This document shows, piece after piece, positions 51,931-63,870 of a DNA stretch of 64,000 nt. Position numbers and translations under genes: made by a program. Position 1 is the first letter of the stretch, and every line of letters starts with the position of its first letter. The stretch comes from Onchocerca volvulus. Taxonomy: Eukaryota > Nematoda > Chromadorea > Rhabditida > Onchocercidae. The stretch is from contig HG738137.1 in the NCBI GenBank assembly GCA_000499405.2, positions 26,843,928 to 26,907,927 of the forward strand, read 5' to 3'. The notes below the pieces were generated by a model. That model was not told where the DNA came from and did no database searches. It saw nothing but the letters and a program-made list of their open reading frames with translations.

Positions 51931-52830
51931 AACACAAACTTCCAAATGGATTCACTGAAATGCCAAGACTTAAACTTGTCCAATATCACATCAATATCTC
52001 AAGTTTCACGAATAATGAAGAACATCAATAGAAGTCGTTTAAAATTTCCTGAAAAACAATTCCAAGTAAATGCTAAAGAGATAATTTTTTGTAAACAATT
52101 AATCGATGAAAAGCGGATAATTTTTCAGATAAACAAACTAGCTGTTGAAATGAGAAAAAACTTTGGAAGAATGAGATAAAGGAAGGTTTGAGTCACAGCA
52201 CTGATGCATGAAATGATGCTTATCGACCAACGAACTGTTAAATTTGCTTGCCTTTTCGAGACATAATACGGCGTCATTTTGTTTGTCGCATCATGATAAA
52301 ATCAAACAAGATTTAAGATTGCATTTCAGCAAGGGATAGATTATTTGGTCCATTTCTGAACTCATTAAGAGTGAAATCTTTCGAATTCATATCAACTCAT
52401 AATTACTCCTCTTCCTCTCCCAACACGAATTCGAGAAAATTAGAAATGAATAATCGAACTTACCATGACAATATATAATCATTCCGATGATAATTATCGA
52501 ATTGACATCACAATTTCCTTGTGACGTAATCAACGTGATATATCAGAATAGCAAACCAAGTCCCGTCGAACATGAAATTTTTGTAAATGGTACGAAGCGC
52601 AGCAGGGTCGGATGATTCGATAATTATTATCAGAATGAGTATGTATAATCATGAATCCGGTGATTTGTACGTTATTATCGATAGGTGATTAATTAGCCGT
52701 CGGATTATCAACGAGTAATTAGTTAACCATCGGATTATCAACGAGTAATTAGTTAGTTATCGGATTATCAACGAGTAATTAGTTAGCCATCGGATTATCA
52801 ACAAATAATTAATTAGCCATCATCTTATTG
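51931..52830. promoter_or_regulatory. Shared upstream region of the divergent FAF2-like and BAF53-like genes
   Basis: About 0.9 kb separates the two start codons, so the promoters of both genes probably lie here. It contains an imperfect inverted repeat (TTGACATCACAA..TTGTGACGTAA, 52502-52529) with a bZIP/CRE-like TGACGTAA, and a 30-nt tandem array. A plus-strand frame at 51862-52179 is open only because it lies over FAF2 exon 1 and unconstrained sequence. Confidence 0.5.
52686..52822. repeat. 30-nt tandem repeat, about 4.5 units, with TTATCA and TAATTAG cores
   Basis: Full units start at 52701, 52731, 52761 and 52791, preceded by a half unit. Each reads CGGATTATCAACGAGTAATT and then a variable AGTTAGCCAT-like end. 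Every unit carries TTATCA (reverse TGATAA, GATA-like) and TAATTAG or TAATTAAT (homeodomain-like). The array ends 10 nt before the trans-splice acceptor of the BAF53-like gene. Confidence 0.95.
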
Positions 52831-52856
52831 CAGGTTATTGAAAGTTACTTGTAACC
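52831..52856 (+). promoter_or_regulatory. Probable trans-splice acceptor and leader of the BAF53-like gene
   Basis: TCTTATTGCAG ends at 52833 and leaves a 23-nt leader before the ATG at 52857. It directly follows the tandem array. Confidence 0.55.
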
Positions 52857-55800
52857 ATGAGTGGAGGAGTTTATGGTGGTGGTAAGTTCACGTTTATTTC
52901 TTTTTTATTATGAACGACAGCATGCGTTAGCAATCTGCACTGTCGCTTGCTTCCCTAAATGGATGCAGCATTTAGTAATCTTCATGTTGACATATATGAA
53001 ATTTAATAATCATGGATCAACGAATAGAATCAATTATTATTTGTATTTTCTTGTTAAGATGAAGTCGGTGCTTTGGTTTTCGATCCGGGTTCGCACACAT
53101 TTCGAGTTGGTTTTGCCGGTGAAGAATTTCCGAAAGTAAGCTCTTCGTGAATTTCATAAAGTTTTAAAATTATTCATTATGCGACGAACATTAAATGATG
53201 TGTTATGAATAATTTTAAGATCTATTGAAATTTAGGCAAGGATGTTTCAGTAAGAAACGAATGAGTGAAATTAGAAGTTTCAACAGTTAACATCGTAAAT
53301 TTTTTTTTTTTTGAAAAATGATACTGAAAATTTATAAAGAATTAAAATATGCCGTCGAAGCTTTACTTTATCCAAAGTAAAATAACGTCAGCTGACCAAT
53401 CAGCAGTGAATAGTAGGACAGTCTTGATAACTCGTTTACTGTTATATTTTCGAAATATGTTTGATTTGTTGACATAATAAATTATGGGAAACTACTTTAC
53501 TCTTTTGTATCACATGAAATGAACTACGTCTTTTTGATCAAGATTCTGATTTTAAGTTTTTTTACAGGGTGACATACCAAGTCAAGTTGGTATGCGTGAA
53601 ATCTTGGATGAAATGGATGATACTGTAGATCAAAATGCTCGAAAAACAAAAATGAAGGAATATTTTATTGGACGGACATTTGTTAACGTTCCGCGACCAA
53701 AAACAGAAATAAAAAGTTATATGAAGGATTGCATGAGTATGTTTCCTTTGCTTTGAAGTTGTATGTGTTTTTTCACTCAGTTTATTATATTTTATTGCAA
53801 AATTTAGTTGATGACTGGGATATTTTCGAGCAGTTGGTCGATTATTCGTACAGTCGTATTTTATTCTCTGAGAGCCAGTATCAGCCTGTATTGTTTTCTG
53901 AAGCTGCAGTAAGTCCAGTTTCTCATTATTTTGGCATTAGACATCCATTTACTTGTTTTACACTTTCATTGCTTCAAATCCTCTCTTAATTTTATTGTAG
54001 CTCATTGCATTTTTTTTCAAATTAATATCATGTTTAACTAAGTTAATTAAATTACTTGCTTTAGTGGAATACAAAAGCAAATCGTGAGAAATTGACTGAA
54101 TTGATGTTCGAGAAATACAACGTCCCCACGTTTTATGTTGTCAAGAATGCTGTTCTGTCTTGGTATATTTAACGCTTCATGTTTTGAGTTTTATTTTCCT
54201 TTGAGTAAGCAGGATGTATTCTTAATGAGCAATGCTTGCTCCTTGTTATAAGTATATTATTTCAGTTATGCAAATGGTCGAACGGCTGGATTAATTCTAG
54301 ACAGCGGTGCTACACAAACGTCGGCTGTTCCCGTATTTGATGGATATTGCATAACACATGGTAGGTTTTTCATAAATTTTTACAATTTTTTTCTTCTGTA
54401 GATCTTTACGTTTTTGTTATGAAAGATATTCATAAAACTTATGTTTTCAAATAAAAATTGTTAAGTGTAGACAATATTTGCTTGTAAACTAGTTTTTGAG
54501 AAAAATTTAGACAAAGAACAAATTTTTTCAGCAGTAGTAAAACAACCAGTTGGTGGTGATATGATTGCAGAACAGTGCCGTTTGATGCTTGAAGAGCAAA
54601 AGATTGATGTAGTGCCTTCTTATAAAATTGCATCAAAGGTTCATTTCTGTTGATACTTAAATGTCTTGCGAACTAATTTCTCCACATTCTGGCATTAGCA
54701 TGTCAATTAAATTATTAATTAGGATCGCTTTAGGAAGTAGTTAATGAAATGGAGCCGCCTGTATGGACCGAGAAGAAAAATTTGCCTGAAGTTACGAAGA
54801 GCTATGAAGCATATATGGAAAAGGTTTGTGATCAATTATTGTGCAGATCATGAATGCATGAATGATTTTTTTCTTTAGATCATTGAACTAAATTGAAATC
54901 TCTCATTTTCAGCAAATTCTTGAAGATCTCGCTGCTTCAGTATTGCAATGTTGCGATACTCCTATTGATGTTGAGTGAGTTTTTTCAATGAAAATGATTA
55001 TTTTTTTATTCTGATGGCTGAATAGTAAATAATTTAGCAATTAATAGAATGACTTTCATTTGAAATCCACTGTTCTTTGGCTAAATTATTCATTTCTGTG
55101 GTGACGGCAGTCACCCTCTCTCGAAAGATAATTTTGTCGAAAGCCTTGCATATAGAGATAGTTTGAGAGCCTGTTCTAACTTTTTGATCTGGATTGCATT
55201 CTTGCTTGGCTCCAAAGCATTTCTGCAATTTTAAATTTGCTAAATTATATGTTACAGATTTGCCGAAAAGCTACCGTCATCACCGTTTTGCTTTCCAAAT
55301 GGGTACAGCAAAGAATTTCAAGCGGAAAGAATCAAAATTCCAGAGGGTTTATTTGACACGAACTATTTGAAGGTAGATTTTTCAAGTATTAATTTAAAGA
55401 CTCTTTCTATAAGGTCCATCATTTCTCGATCGTTGCAGTCATTGATATATGTTTATTTGATTATTGAATTTATGGCTGGTAATATTTTTCGACAGTAAAT
55501 ATGCTTGCTTAATTACAGTATTTAGTAATATTTTCAGGCAGTAAATGCTTCTTCAATAATGTCGGTCTCGCAGATTGCAGCTACAGCTTGTGGAATGTGC
55601 GACATTGACATACGACCGGTCAGTTATTTAAAAAGACTTAGGAGGAAAGAAGATTTTGGGATACAGAGAAAACATAATTTTCATTTTTTTATGTTGGCTG
55701 GTTGAAGCCAGTATTTGTTTTTTGAACTTTTCTTGTTAATAATTGCCATCATAAGTTTTTTTCTCTTTTAATCCCTAAAAAATTACACGAAAAAGAAAGA

Positions 55801-55949
55801 TTTTTGCAGACGATGTATAGCGGTTTGATGGTGACCGGTGGTAACTCATTGTTAATGGGATTCACAGAAAGGCTTAATCATGATCTTGCTCATAAATGCC
55901 CACCGGTTGGTATATATAATATTTTATGTATTTTTTTTCTTTCTTTCTC

Positions 55950-56012
<63 letters not shown>

Positions 56013-56388
56013 GTATTTTTTATTTATTTACTTATTTATTCATTTATTTATTTACTTATTTATTCACTTATTTATTTATTTGTTCATTTGCTTATGTATC
56101 TTTTTCATTATAAGTGATGCATTATCTATAAAGTTCATTATTTTCAGACAATAAAACTAAGAGTTTATGCAGCTCCAACACCAATGGAACGGCGATTTGG
56201 AGCATGGATTGGGGGATCAATTTTAGCTTCACTCGTAAGTTATTTGTGCAACTGTCTGGATATGTCATTTTATCGTCTGATAACCAAATATGACGAAAAA
56301 ATTATAGGGTGCATTTCAACAAATGTGGATCAGCCGAGCAGAATATGACGAGGAAGGAAAATCGATTGTTTCGAAGAAATGTGCATAA
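52857..56388 (+). CDS. swsn-6: BAF53/ACTL6-type actin-related protein (SWI/SNF and INO80/NuA4-type complexes)
   Basis: A nuclear actin-related protein that binds the helicase HSA region in chromatin-remodelling complexes. Fourteen exons join in frame to 427 residues (human ACTL6A is 429): 52857-52881, 53059-53135, 53568-53736, 53808-53908, 54065-54162, 54266-54360, 54532-54638, 54734-54823, 54913-54974, 55258-55372, 55538-55618, 55810-55905, 56148-56234, 56308-56388. Diagnostic blocks: [20 protein letters not shown] (first phosphate loop), [40 protein letters not shown] (second phosphate loop), [56 protein letters not shown] and the end [13 protein letters not shown]. These match BAF53 rather than actin or ARP1-3. 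The symbol is that of the C. elegans BAF53 gene, given by family. Exon 7 has a tandem acceptor. Confidence 0.96.
54530..54534 (+). promoter_or_regulatory. NAGNAG tandem splice acceptor in the BAF53-like gene
   Basis: TTTTTTCAGCAG offers two AGs three bases apart. Use of the first gives an extra alanine (A-V-V-K), and use of the second removes it (V-V-K). Both stay in frame. Confidence 0.5.
55953..56095. repeat. Compound (CT)n-(TA)n-(TTTA)n microsatellite in a BAF53-like intron
   Basis: CT repeats at 55953-55988 run into TA repeats to about 56011, then TTTA/TTCA/TTAC tetranucleotides to about 56095. Three long plus-strand frames cross it, but all are repeat artefacts inside the intron between exons 55905 and 56148. 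Confidence 0.95.
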
Positions 56389-57420
56389 AATGGAAGTGTT
56401 ATCTCTTGTTAATTATTATAGGGGCATAATATTGTCAGTTGGCTGACAAATCTTGCCTTAGTGTTTGGAATCCAGTTTTTCCATTATTGAATTAGGTGCT
56501 TGTAAAAAATTTGTTTAATGAATGGAATTTCCTTCAGTGAAGTTTGAAATTACATAGTTGTTTCTTACTTTAATTTTATGATACTTTCCAGTTTGTTTAA
56601 CAAATCATAAACGATCTCCTGAACCGTTATTGATAATGTTAAATTGTTATGGTTTATTAAAATGCAGTTCGAGCAGTTAATTTTATTTGATTTGTTCTCG
56701 TAACATTTTAAACTCTCTCATTCTGTCATAGTATATTTTATATTGCACTCTGTGCTTATTATATTTGAAAGCTTTATTTTAGTCATAAATATAAAGAAGT
56801 TTTTACATTATGTATAATTTTTGGAATTCAAAATTTTTCCGGAAGTATTATGTATATACAGTCCAACCAATCATTTTTCATCATTGCTTAGTAATGCTTC
56901 CCATCTATTTTTCTGCTCCAAACATCGTTTTATAAACAAAAAGAATGATAAACTACTCAGACCTTGGCTTCTTTTTCTATCATTTTCGGATATTACAGTT
57001 TTTTAGAAATTTGGAAAAGTGAAGGCAGCTTATGGAGTTGAAAAATGATTTTCCTATTCCTTTATGACATTTGATAAGGCTCAAATAATTGATCAGAATT
57101 TGGAAACTTAGTGATGAAAATCATTCAGTTGATGTCAAGAAAGATTTCTTTTTTTTTATTTTTAAGGGAGAGTATTATATGTTTGAGTAAATGGTGATCA
57201 TTTTAATATAGAACTTTATTGCGTTAGATGAAAGAAATGGAAATGCAAAGTTATTGGAAATTTTCATTTCGAAACAGCAAATACAATTCAGCAATGTACA
57301 GAAGCAAATTTTAGGTGGGAAGATTCCTTCATTTCTCATGAAATATTAACCAGGTGAAATCTGCCAACGAAATATGCGTTTAATTATCTTTGATTTAAAG
57401 GGAAATTTTATTGATCGCTT
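56389..57420. other. 3' regions of two convergent genes
   Basis: It holds the 3' UTR of the BAF53-like gene and sequence downstream of the minus-strand membrane-protein gene. On the minus strand AATAAA lies at 57407-57412, only 9 nt beyond that gene's stop. I see no coding exon here. Confidence 0.5.
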
Positions 57421-58557
57421 TTAATTGCCATCAGGTACCCTTGATTCACCTGTATCACCATCATATAAGAATATACTGGTTTTAGAAGCTTCTAATGATC
57501 CTGATTCCGAACGATTCCTGGAATAAAAATATGAACAAGTATTAATGAAGATCTGCATAGCAATTCCTTCTTTTAGGCAAATTATTTTGCTATTAAGATC
57601 AAATCACGAGAAATATGCATAACATTTCTCGAATTTTATTTTCTCATTTTGCGTTATGAAAGCTTTTCCATTCTTTTTTCTTTCTTTAAAACTTTTTCAT
57701 AAATCTGCCAAATTGACGATCATTCAGCCAGAAATTATTGTACTTAAATAGCAATTCAAGCGCACAGATTAGTAATTGCAATTCGATAAGAATTAATCAA
57801 TGACTATGTATTTCGAATAATAAAAAGGACACTTTAAATATTTCATCAGTAAAAAGAAAAAAAATGCGCCAGATATCAGTGCTTTACAAAATATTTTACA
57901 TTTTAAGCTGAAAATAAAAGAAATAAAAATATTGATCAGATTTTCAAGTAAAATTTAAACGATCATAAAGGCATGAGAATGATAAAGCAAATACTAAGAG
58001 AGCTACAAAAAAAAAAAAATTAGGCAATACATGATAAATTATAAGAATCTTGAGTAATTATAACTTGATCATCGAAACATAAGTACCATTTAAAGAGAAA
58101 GTTAGGAAAACTGCAAATTGCTAAGTCATCGTAATCTACGAATATAAAGTTTCAGAGTTATTTCTACCAACTTTCAGTATTTTCCGATATTTTGAAATGG
58201 AATCATCAAGTGGCATTTAACCGTGAATAATACGTGTAAGTCATAAAAGTTCTTACATGTATTTAAGAAATAAGTACACGTACGTACGTGTACTTCTTTC
58301 GACGTGATGCATTTTTTCTCATTACTTGTAAGAAAAAAAAACAGATGAAATGATGAAATTTACCTGCAACAATCTCTGTTGACTTTGCAGTCATGAAGAC
58401 ATGCTAAAAATAAAGTAAGTAGAACGAAAGCCATAAGACAAATAGGTAGTAAATGATGAGGTTGAGAAATCCCGAAGAATTCACCGGTCGAATTTTTCAG
58501 AATTATACGAGAAGTTGTCGTAAATATTGTTGTCTTATTTATGTCATCCAGCGACAT
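57421..58557 (-). CDS. 96-residue single-pass membrane protein, two exons, unrecognised
   Basis: Exons 58364-58557 and 57421-57517 (donor AG|GTAAAT, acceptor TTCCAG) join in phase 2 to 96 residues. The N-terminal 35 residues carry two N-glycosylation sequons (N7-K-T, N22-S-T). A transmembrane helix spans about 36-54 (LLPICLMAFVLLTLFLACL). Just after it lie C57, C63 and C64 with basic residues, as in palmitoylated juxtamembrane regions. The tail is Ser/Glu/Asp-rich and ends GESRVPDGN. By the positive-inside rule the N-terminus is probably outside and the tail cytoplasmic. The ATG directly follows a TACTGCAG acceptor, so the start is either trans-spliced with no leader or the exon is internal. 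No family is recognised. Confidence 0.65.
58272..58295. repeat. 24-nt perfect palindrome
   Basis: AAGTACACGTAC and its exact complement GTACGTGTACTT meet with no loop, so both strands read the same. It lies in the intron of the 96-residue membrane-protein gene and contains CACGTAC/GTACGTG (E-box-like) halves. Confidence 0.85.
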
Positions 58558-58559
58558 CT

Positions 58560-61528
58560 GCAGTACAACTTGTTTTTTTCTTTTTTGAACTTTTTAATTA
58601 TCGTTAACTTTTAACTATCGTTTTAGAAATTAACAGACTAAGTAAAATTTTAAAAAATACTGACATAAATTTTCATTTCAAATTTCCTCATAGCATAAAA
58701 TTTTCGATTTCAAGTTTAAATTAACACTGCAAGCAATAAGGTTTACACACCAATGGCTAAAAATCACGATAATATCAGAAGTGTGTTGATAATAACTCAT
58801 CAAAATTTCCCGCAAAATGGTGTCATATTACCGTTTTATCACCGCTGAAATATCTATCTAACAACACAAAAGGGCGCAATTCTAATGGATAATGATAAGA
58901 ATTATCATTCGTTATAATTTTTTTTACCGAAATTAAGAAAAGTCAAACAACGAAATGATAATTTATAAATGAGCAATTGTAAAAGTTGTTTAATCTCTTT
59001 TTTTTTCTTTATTTTTTGATTAAAATAAAATATTTTCTGAAAAATCCAAATAGCTAACAAGCAATTATCCGAATGTTTGTATATATTCAAGGGATTAATG
59101 AGAATGTTGTTGATGTACATATTTATCAACAAATAGCTCAATGTTAGTGAGCAAATATATAGTGAAAAGTTGCTGATAAAATAAAGAACAAGATAGATTA
59201 ACTATATCGATGATAATCGATATATCCAATTAATAAATAACGTCGTAATTCTTGCGGCGAACTTAATTAATTTTATTTATCAATCATTTTTATATCTATG
59301 TAATACAAGCTCGTATAGAGATAATTGAAAAGTTAAATTATTCTTTTTTCAATGAAATAAATTATGAAATAATTAATGAGTTTTGTCTGTTTAATCAAAA
59401 ATGGCTAAATACAATTCTAATTAATTACAATTAGCTTACATCTTAAATTGATTTAATTCAACATTAATGAGTATTAATTAGAATGAAATTTAGATAATTG
59501 ATGTAATATTAAGCAAAAAATTTAATTTTGATATTTTCATGAGACAACTGCAAACAATGTAATATTCAGATTTCGGGAAGAATAACGGATAATGCAAATT
59601 CAACCCTTTATTTTCATTATTTTTTTTTCATATCGTAATTTTTATTGAAATTTGAAAAATTATTTGAAACAAAAATTAATTTTAATGCATGAATTAGACT
59701 CATTTCCAAGCAATTAATACTACTTATTATGAAAAAGAGTTAATAAAAATCTAATACTCTATATTAATATTCAATTTGATATTCTAAAATTTTTATTCTC
59801 CGTTAATTTCTATTTTTCTTCAAACTTCCACAATCACACGATTCAGCTTATAATAAATCTGAAAATTTGATTTTCTGCAAATCTGCGAAAACTCATTTAT
59901 TAATTAAATTTCAATGATAGATATATAAAATTAGAAATGAATGATTAGATTAAATAATGGTTGCTTTGCTTTTCGAAATGTATTACTGGATTGTTGTTTA
60001 CACTTGAAAATGCCTTACAACGAAAATAGCGCTATTTTTATTTAAGAAATATGCCACAAATCTTTCTAATCTAGCAAGGCAAGTTTCATTAATTTAAATT
60101 CAAAATAACGAAACGACAAAATATCAAATTTCAATTCAAAACTTTAAAATAAAATCATCAAATATTATTGGTCCACAATTACGATGAATAATAACGATCG
60201 TTTGCAAAAACTTTGCTCGGTAAAATGTTATCAAATTAGCCAACACAGAAAGCAGAAAAAGTGAAAAAAATCGATCAATGCTCGAATGTATAATTCATCA
60301 ATCAAAATTTCGGAAAAATTATTTATTCCAAAAAATGTTATATTGTACAAACAGTCCAAATAATGTAATTTGAGAAATGCTTGCTTGCCTATTCATTAAA
60401 CGGCGATATTTGGAGCATTTGATGTTTGATTTATTTGTTGATATTTTTTTTTTTTTTTAATGAATATTTATCGAATTTGTAATGCTAACTTAGGGAAAAT
60501 GTTGTTATTCTATAACCATAACTTTTTATTACACTAATATTGATAAAATCAATAATCAAAATTGTAGATTTTTTTTTAAAATTCAATCCATCGAACTAAA
60601 TCCTAATGATTTATCAATTAATTAATTCACTTCTAAGGAAAAAGCTCAATCTCAAATTATAATATCCTAATTAAAGGTAAAATATTAAATTAACAAGAAG
60701 CAATTGCCATCTGAACAGAATTTTTTCAGCTAAAAAGAATGACATTATCCAATTCTTTTTTTTTTTTGATTTAGCTAACAACTTTTTTGATTTCTCTAAC
60801 GATGTTCAAAAATTAAAAGAATTGATTTAATTGAAAGCATTTTGATTAAGTAAATAAAAAAAAGATTCAATTTAACAATACATTTTCATAAAACGATAAT
60901 ATAATCTAATGAAACATCAAAAATATGATATTTAATCGAATTTCTCGTTACTAACTTACAAACAAATTACCACATGCAACTTTAAGTTTTAAAAATTACA
61001 AAAATTATATTCATAATTTTAAATTTTTAAAATTTTATGAAGAAAAAGCCTACAGATAATTTCGCAAAATTTCTAGGCTTAAAAAAATTTTTTCAGCAAT
61101 CTTTGATCGAAAGAAAAAATTTTGGATTGATGTCTGGTTATAATAATATAATAAGATGAGACATGAACTGAAATGTAATTTATATACAAATTATTTCTAT
61201 ATGAAAATATATAATAAGTAAAAGAAGCTTAAATATATACAATGGAATTCATCTATTTCAAAAGGATCATCACAAATAGTTCAGCGAAGTATTTGATTTT
61301 TTTACAAACTAATTTAAAACTTCCCAATTCGTTCATTGTATACAAAAGTTTTCAAATGAAACAACACACACCCACACACACACCTGTTACAAATAAATCG
61401 ATTTTCTTCAGCAAATTCTCCCCTAAAACTATAAACTTGTGCTGGAAAATAGTTTAATAGAATTGAATGAGAAGTTTAATGACAGGTTTTATGTTTTGCA
61501 TTATACCTATATATATTTTTAGTATTTC

Positions 61529-61583
<55 letters not shown>

Positions 61584-63241
61584 TTCTGCTTTTCGTCCCT
61601 TCAAAATTATTTAAACGAATGATTTGAAAATAATGATGATAACTTCTTTTTTCGTGTGCTCTTTAAAAAATTAGTTGTTGCAAACTTATGCAACAAAAAA
61701 TCACAATAATTTTTTATAATCTATTTGTCGCTATTATTCTATTTTTTTTTCTGTGCAGTTAAATTATCCAGTCCTATTTAATAATATCCTGGATGGCCTC
61801 TTGACAGAAAGTGATAAAAAACACTGATTCTCTCAAAATACTTTTGGAAATTTAATTTATTTATAGGTACAGCCACCATGTAATGCAATATTTTTTTTTT
61901 TTGGAAATAATCGTTTTGAAACATATGCCTCAACATGTTTCAGAGCTGCTAGAATCGTTTTTCTTTTTCTTTTTCTTTTTTTTTTTTCCGATAAACTGCT
62001 GGTGAGATTTTCCCGAAATAATCTGCTAACAACAATGATAAGTCTATTAAGAAAATGATAAGCAACAATTATTTGACATAAATTGATTTAAAAAATTCTC
62101 ACAAAGATAGGTATATACGACAAATTGAATAGGAAAAAAGAGAAAAGAAACATGCAGGAAACTAGAAAACTGTGCTTTGTACATCAATAAATTAACATGA
62201 TACGTCATTTTAACGGAACCAGTTTTCCGTTCATTAACACATACCGAAAAAATGAGCCAAACAAAACCATCCATCAATCCTTCACCAATCATGGTAATTA
62301 TAGAAAAAATTTAATCATTCAACGATTATAGTTATTCATGAAGAATGTGAAGTTTGAAATTATGATTTCATTCGGATGAGATGAATTTTATAGATTTTAA
62401 ATAATGATGATAGTGCTACGGTAGCAAAATATCATGTTAAATGCAAAATATTTTAAAGATTTTATGAAACGCGAAACAATTCATATTTCTGCAATGATAA
62501 AACTGTTTTCAAAAACATTAGTTATCAAACAGAAACAACAGAAATAACAAATGATATGGATGAAATTATCCAGCTGAGATTCAAAAAATTCAAGTTCATG
62601 ATATATCTACGGTGCTATTTTTAAAAACAAAGATCATTATGATTACGAAGAATGTAGAAACGACATGCATTAGCACTTTAATAGACAAAAATTTTAAAGG
62701 CGAAAATCTGATAAAGAAAAAACAGGAATTGCGATTCTCAGATTTTCTCAAACATATCTCAAAATCTTAAGAATTTTTAAATAATGACGTAAGTTGGTTT
62801 TATCTTTCCACAGCTAAAAAAACAAGTCTATACTTCGAAGAATTATATGACATCTTAATTCTGCAGAATTTATTTTATTCTGAGATAACGAATTTATGAT
62901 AACCGAATAGCCAAAACGATCTTAGCAGAATATAATAACAACCAAAATCAACATTCTAATATGTGTATCTAAATAAAATTAAAACAATTACGCATAAAAT
63001 CATTTTGCATTCTTCGTATTATTAACGCAGACGTTTTCAATATACATAGTGTTTCGCTTGTACATTTCGCATTCTCATCAACAGCACCAAAATAAGCCCT
63101 CTGACTGAGACTATTCCTTATGAGGAAAGCTTTGCTGCTTTTTCTTTCTTTTTTTTTTTTTTTTGATGAAAATGGTAATCTCTTATTAATTATTAATTTA
63201 TAAATGAACATAAATCAAGATAATATGACAATGAAATTAAA
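58560..63241. other. About 4.7 kb with no supported gene
   Basis: AT-rich sequence with short, homopolymer-broken frames on both strands. It includes an (AAT)n microsatellite at 61.53 kb and a short (CA)n at about 61367. I see no exon-like block with good borders. Confidence 0.6.
61529..61583. repeat. (AAT)n microsatellite
   Basis: About 18 uninterrupted trinucleotide units. Confidence 0.95.
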
Positions 63242-63870
63242 TCATAAACCCAACAGTTTTGTCCGCCTTTCACGATATATTTTCAACCAGCGTTCTTCAC
63301 GTATAGCGGGATCTTCGTAAAACTGAAAAAAAAAAAATTGCTAAAATCTGTGGATAAATTCGCTAAAACAATTCATTTATCCTATTTTTTTATTCTTTTT
63401 TTTCTATTTTGTTTTTTTTACTTTATTTTATTTTTTATTTATTTTTTTTATTTTGTTGTTTTTTAAAGTTTTTTGAGAATGAAAACATTCAGAGACAAAA
63501 ATGATTGACAATTAAACCCGACTTGCATTGAATTATTGAATACCATGATGTGGCTAATTCCAAAAACACGATAGAATTACAGTTGAAATTGGAATGGAAT
63601 TTGAAGATCAATCTTTTTCCACAATTAATCTAATGTGCTTAGTTTTTTGGTTGGAGGATCATTAAAAAAATAAAGTAAAATACATCTGAAGCAGTAAAAA
63701 ATTACCCGTGCGTTGGCAAGAGGCATTTCTTTATCTACTTCCACGTCTGCGATTGTCTCTCTTTTCTCGTCGCTGTATCTTTTTTCAGCATCTCGCCATT
63801 TTGGTCCAAACATTGCTTTATCATGTTCATCTTCTTTCTTCGTTACCATCGATGCATGATCCGTAACATC
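63242..63870 (-). CDS. C-terminal part of an unrecognised protein (5' end outside the window)
   Basis: Two minus-strand exons, 63706-63870 and 63242-63322, join in phase 0 (donor CGG|GTAATT, acceptor TTTTTTTTCAG) to 81 residues and a TGA. The sequence is highly charged, with an MFGPKWRDAEKRYSDEKRE block and the ending FYEDPAIREERWLKIYRERR then TKLLGL. No signal peptide or membrane segment is visible. Sequence right of 63870 (acceptor TTGTTCAG) looks intronic although open in frame for about 30 codons. I do not recognise the family. The compact, gap-free frame and good borders make it a real gene end. Confidence 0.65.

Noticed and set aside
55804..56154. Long plus-strand frames (up to 116 residues) of repeated Ser-Leu, Tyr-Ile and Leu-Phe-Ile
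   Set aside because: They run out of a true BAF53-like exon into a (CT)n(TA)n(TTTA)n intron repeat.
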